Below the pieces are notes generated by a model, which was not told the origin of the DNA, ran no database searches, and saw nothing but the letters and a program-made list of their open reading frames with translations. From contig JAFDAR010000048.1 in the NCBI GenBank assembly GCA_019313735.1, positions 1 through 7,153 of the forward strand: a DNA stretch of 7,153 nt. Direction: 5' to 3'. The stretch is from Deltaproteobacteria bacterium (lineage in GTDB: Bacteria > Desulfobacterota > Syntrophia > Syntrophales > UBA2210). Positions within the stretch are counted from its first letter, which is position 1; each line of letters opens with the position of its first letter. A program made the translations under genes and the position numbers. Of this stretch, positions 6,941 through 7,153 are shown piece by piece.

Positions 6941-7153
6941 TTACCACCGGGGGCAATCACCGGACCATTTGCCGGACCTCGATCCTCTGAAATCTGCATG
7001 TCCTCGACCCCAATCAGATCTTTCAGCCTTTCGTTCATTCCATAATTTTACCTGCTCAGGGGTGAGAATCGCCTTCATCTCGGTCATCATCTTTGCCCGC
7101 GCGATCAGCCTGTCCTCTCGTATCGAAGACAACTTCTTATAGGCCTCGCGAAC
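6941..7153 (-). CDS. Spy/CpxP-like periplasmic protein, C-terminal part
   Basis: The frame is open from the right edge of the window to TAA at 6943-6941, giving the last 70 residues of a gene that starts outside. REAYKKLSSIREDRL leads into MKAILTPEQVKLWNERKAER, a clear LTPEQ motif on a charged helix, the signature of the Spy/CpxP/ZraP superfamily (periplasmic chaperones and metal- or envelope-stress proteins). The last 27 or so residues are rich in Gly, Arg, Ser and Asp (for example GRGHADFRGSRSGKW), a common flexible or metal-binding type of tail in this family. It is the upstream gene of the sigma/anti-sigma/Spy-like set, and the ATG chosen for the sigma gene lies 10 bases after its stop. 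The signal sequence would lie outside the window and cannot be checked. Confidence 0.75.
   Translation of the reverse strand, partial: VREAYKKLSSIREDRLIARAKMMTEMKAILTPEQVKLWNERKAERSDWGRGHADFRGSRSGKWSGDCPRW

Noticed and set aside
1..7153. Insertion sequences, CRISPR arrays, tRNA or rRNA genes, phage attachment sites
   Set aside because: No transposase, terminal inverted repeats, regularly spaced repeats or RNA-gene folds were seen. The only clear direct repeat is the 22-base tandem pair.

Overview
This window looks like chromosomal DNA from a Gram-negative bacterium of moderate GC content. It encodes an outer-membrane lipoprotein, a periplasmic adaptor and periplasmic Spy-like proteins. The ECF sigma, anti-sigma and Spy-like arrangement, and the MacB-type exporter split into two polypeptides beside a NodT-type outer-membrane factor, recall Desulfobacterota (the former delta-proteobacteria). 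That placement is inference from family resemblance; no marker gene is present.

Plus strand, left to right. Bases 1-417 hold the last 138 codons of a DHA2-type (14-TM) major facilitator drug/proton antiporter, followed by a terminator-like hairpin. About 380 bases without a convincing gene follow. Then comes a tightly overlapped four-gene operon (798-5506): a NodT/TolC-family outer-membrane lipoprotein, a MacA-like adaptor, a MacB/LolD-like ABC ATPase, and a MacB-like permease. Stops and starts overlap by 17, 4 and 4 bases. Together these encode a complete tripartite ABC exporter spanning inner membrane, periplasm and outer membrane.

Minus strand, read right to left, convergent with the exporter. 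The order is the C-terminal end of a Spy/CpxP-like periplasmic protein (enters at 7153, ends 6941), an ECF sigma factor, a small single-pass membrane protein that looks like its anti-sigma partner, and a second, membrane-anchored Spy-like protein (6004-5588). This resembles an envelope- or metal-stress sensing cassette.

The main discovery is that the sigma/anti-sigma part is damaged twice. First, a perfect 22-base tandem duplication (6571-6614) shifts the sigma frame at the end of the sigma-2 domain; removing one copy restores an uninterrupted ECF sigma. Second, around 6324 the sigma-4 domain stops matching its family just before the DNA-recognition helix, and another frame begins there that reads into the anti-sigma-like protein without a start codon, as expected from a deletion fusing the two genes. 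The locus may be a decaying regulator next to an intact exporter, a slippage-switchable gene, or an assembly artefact.
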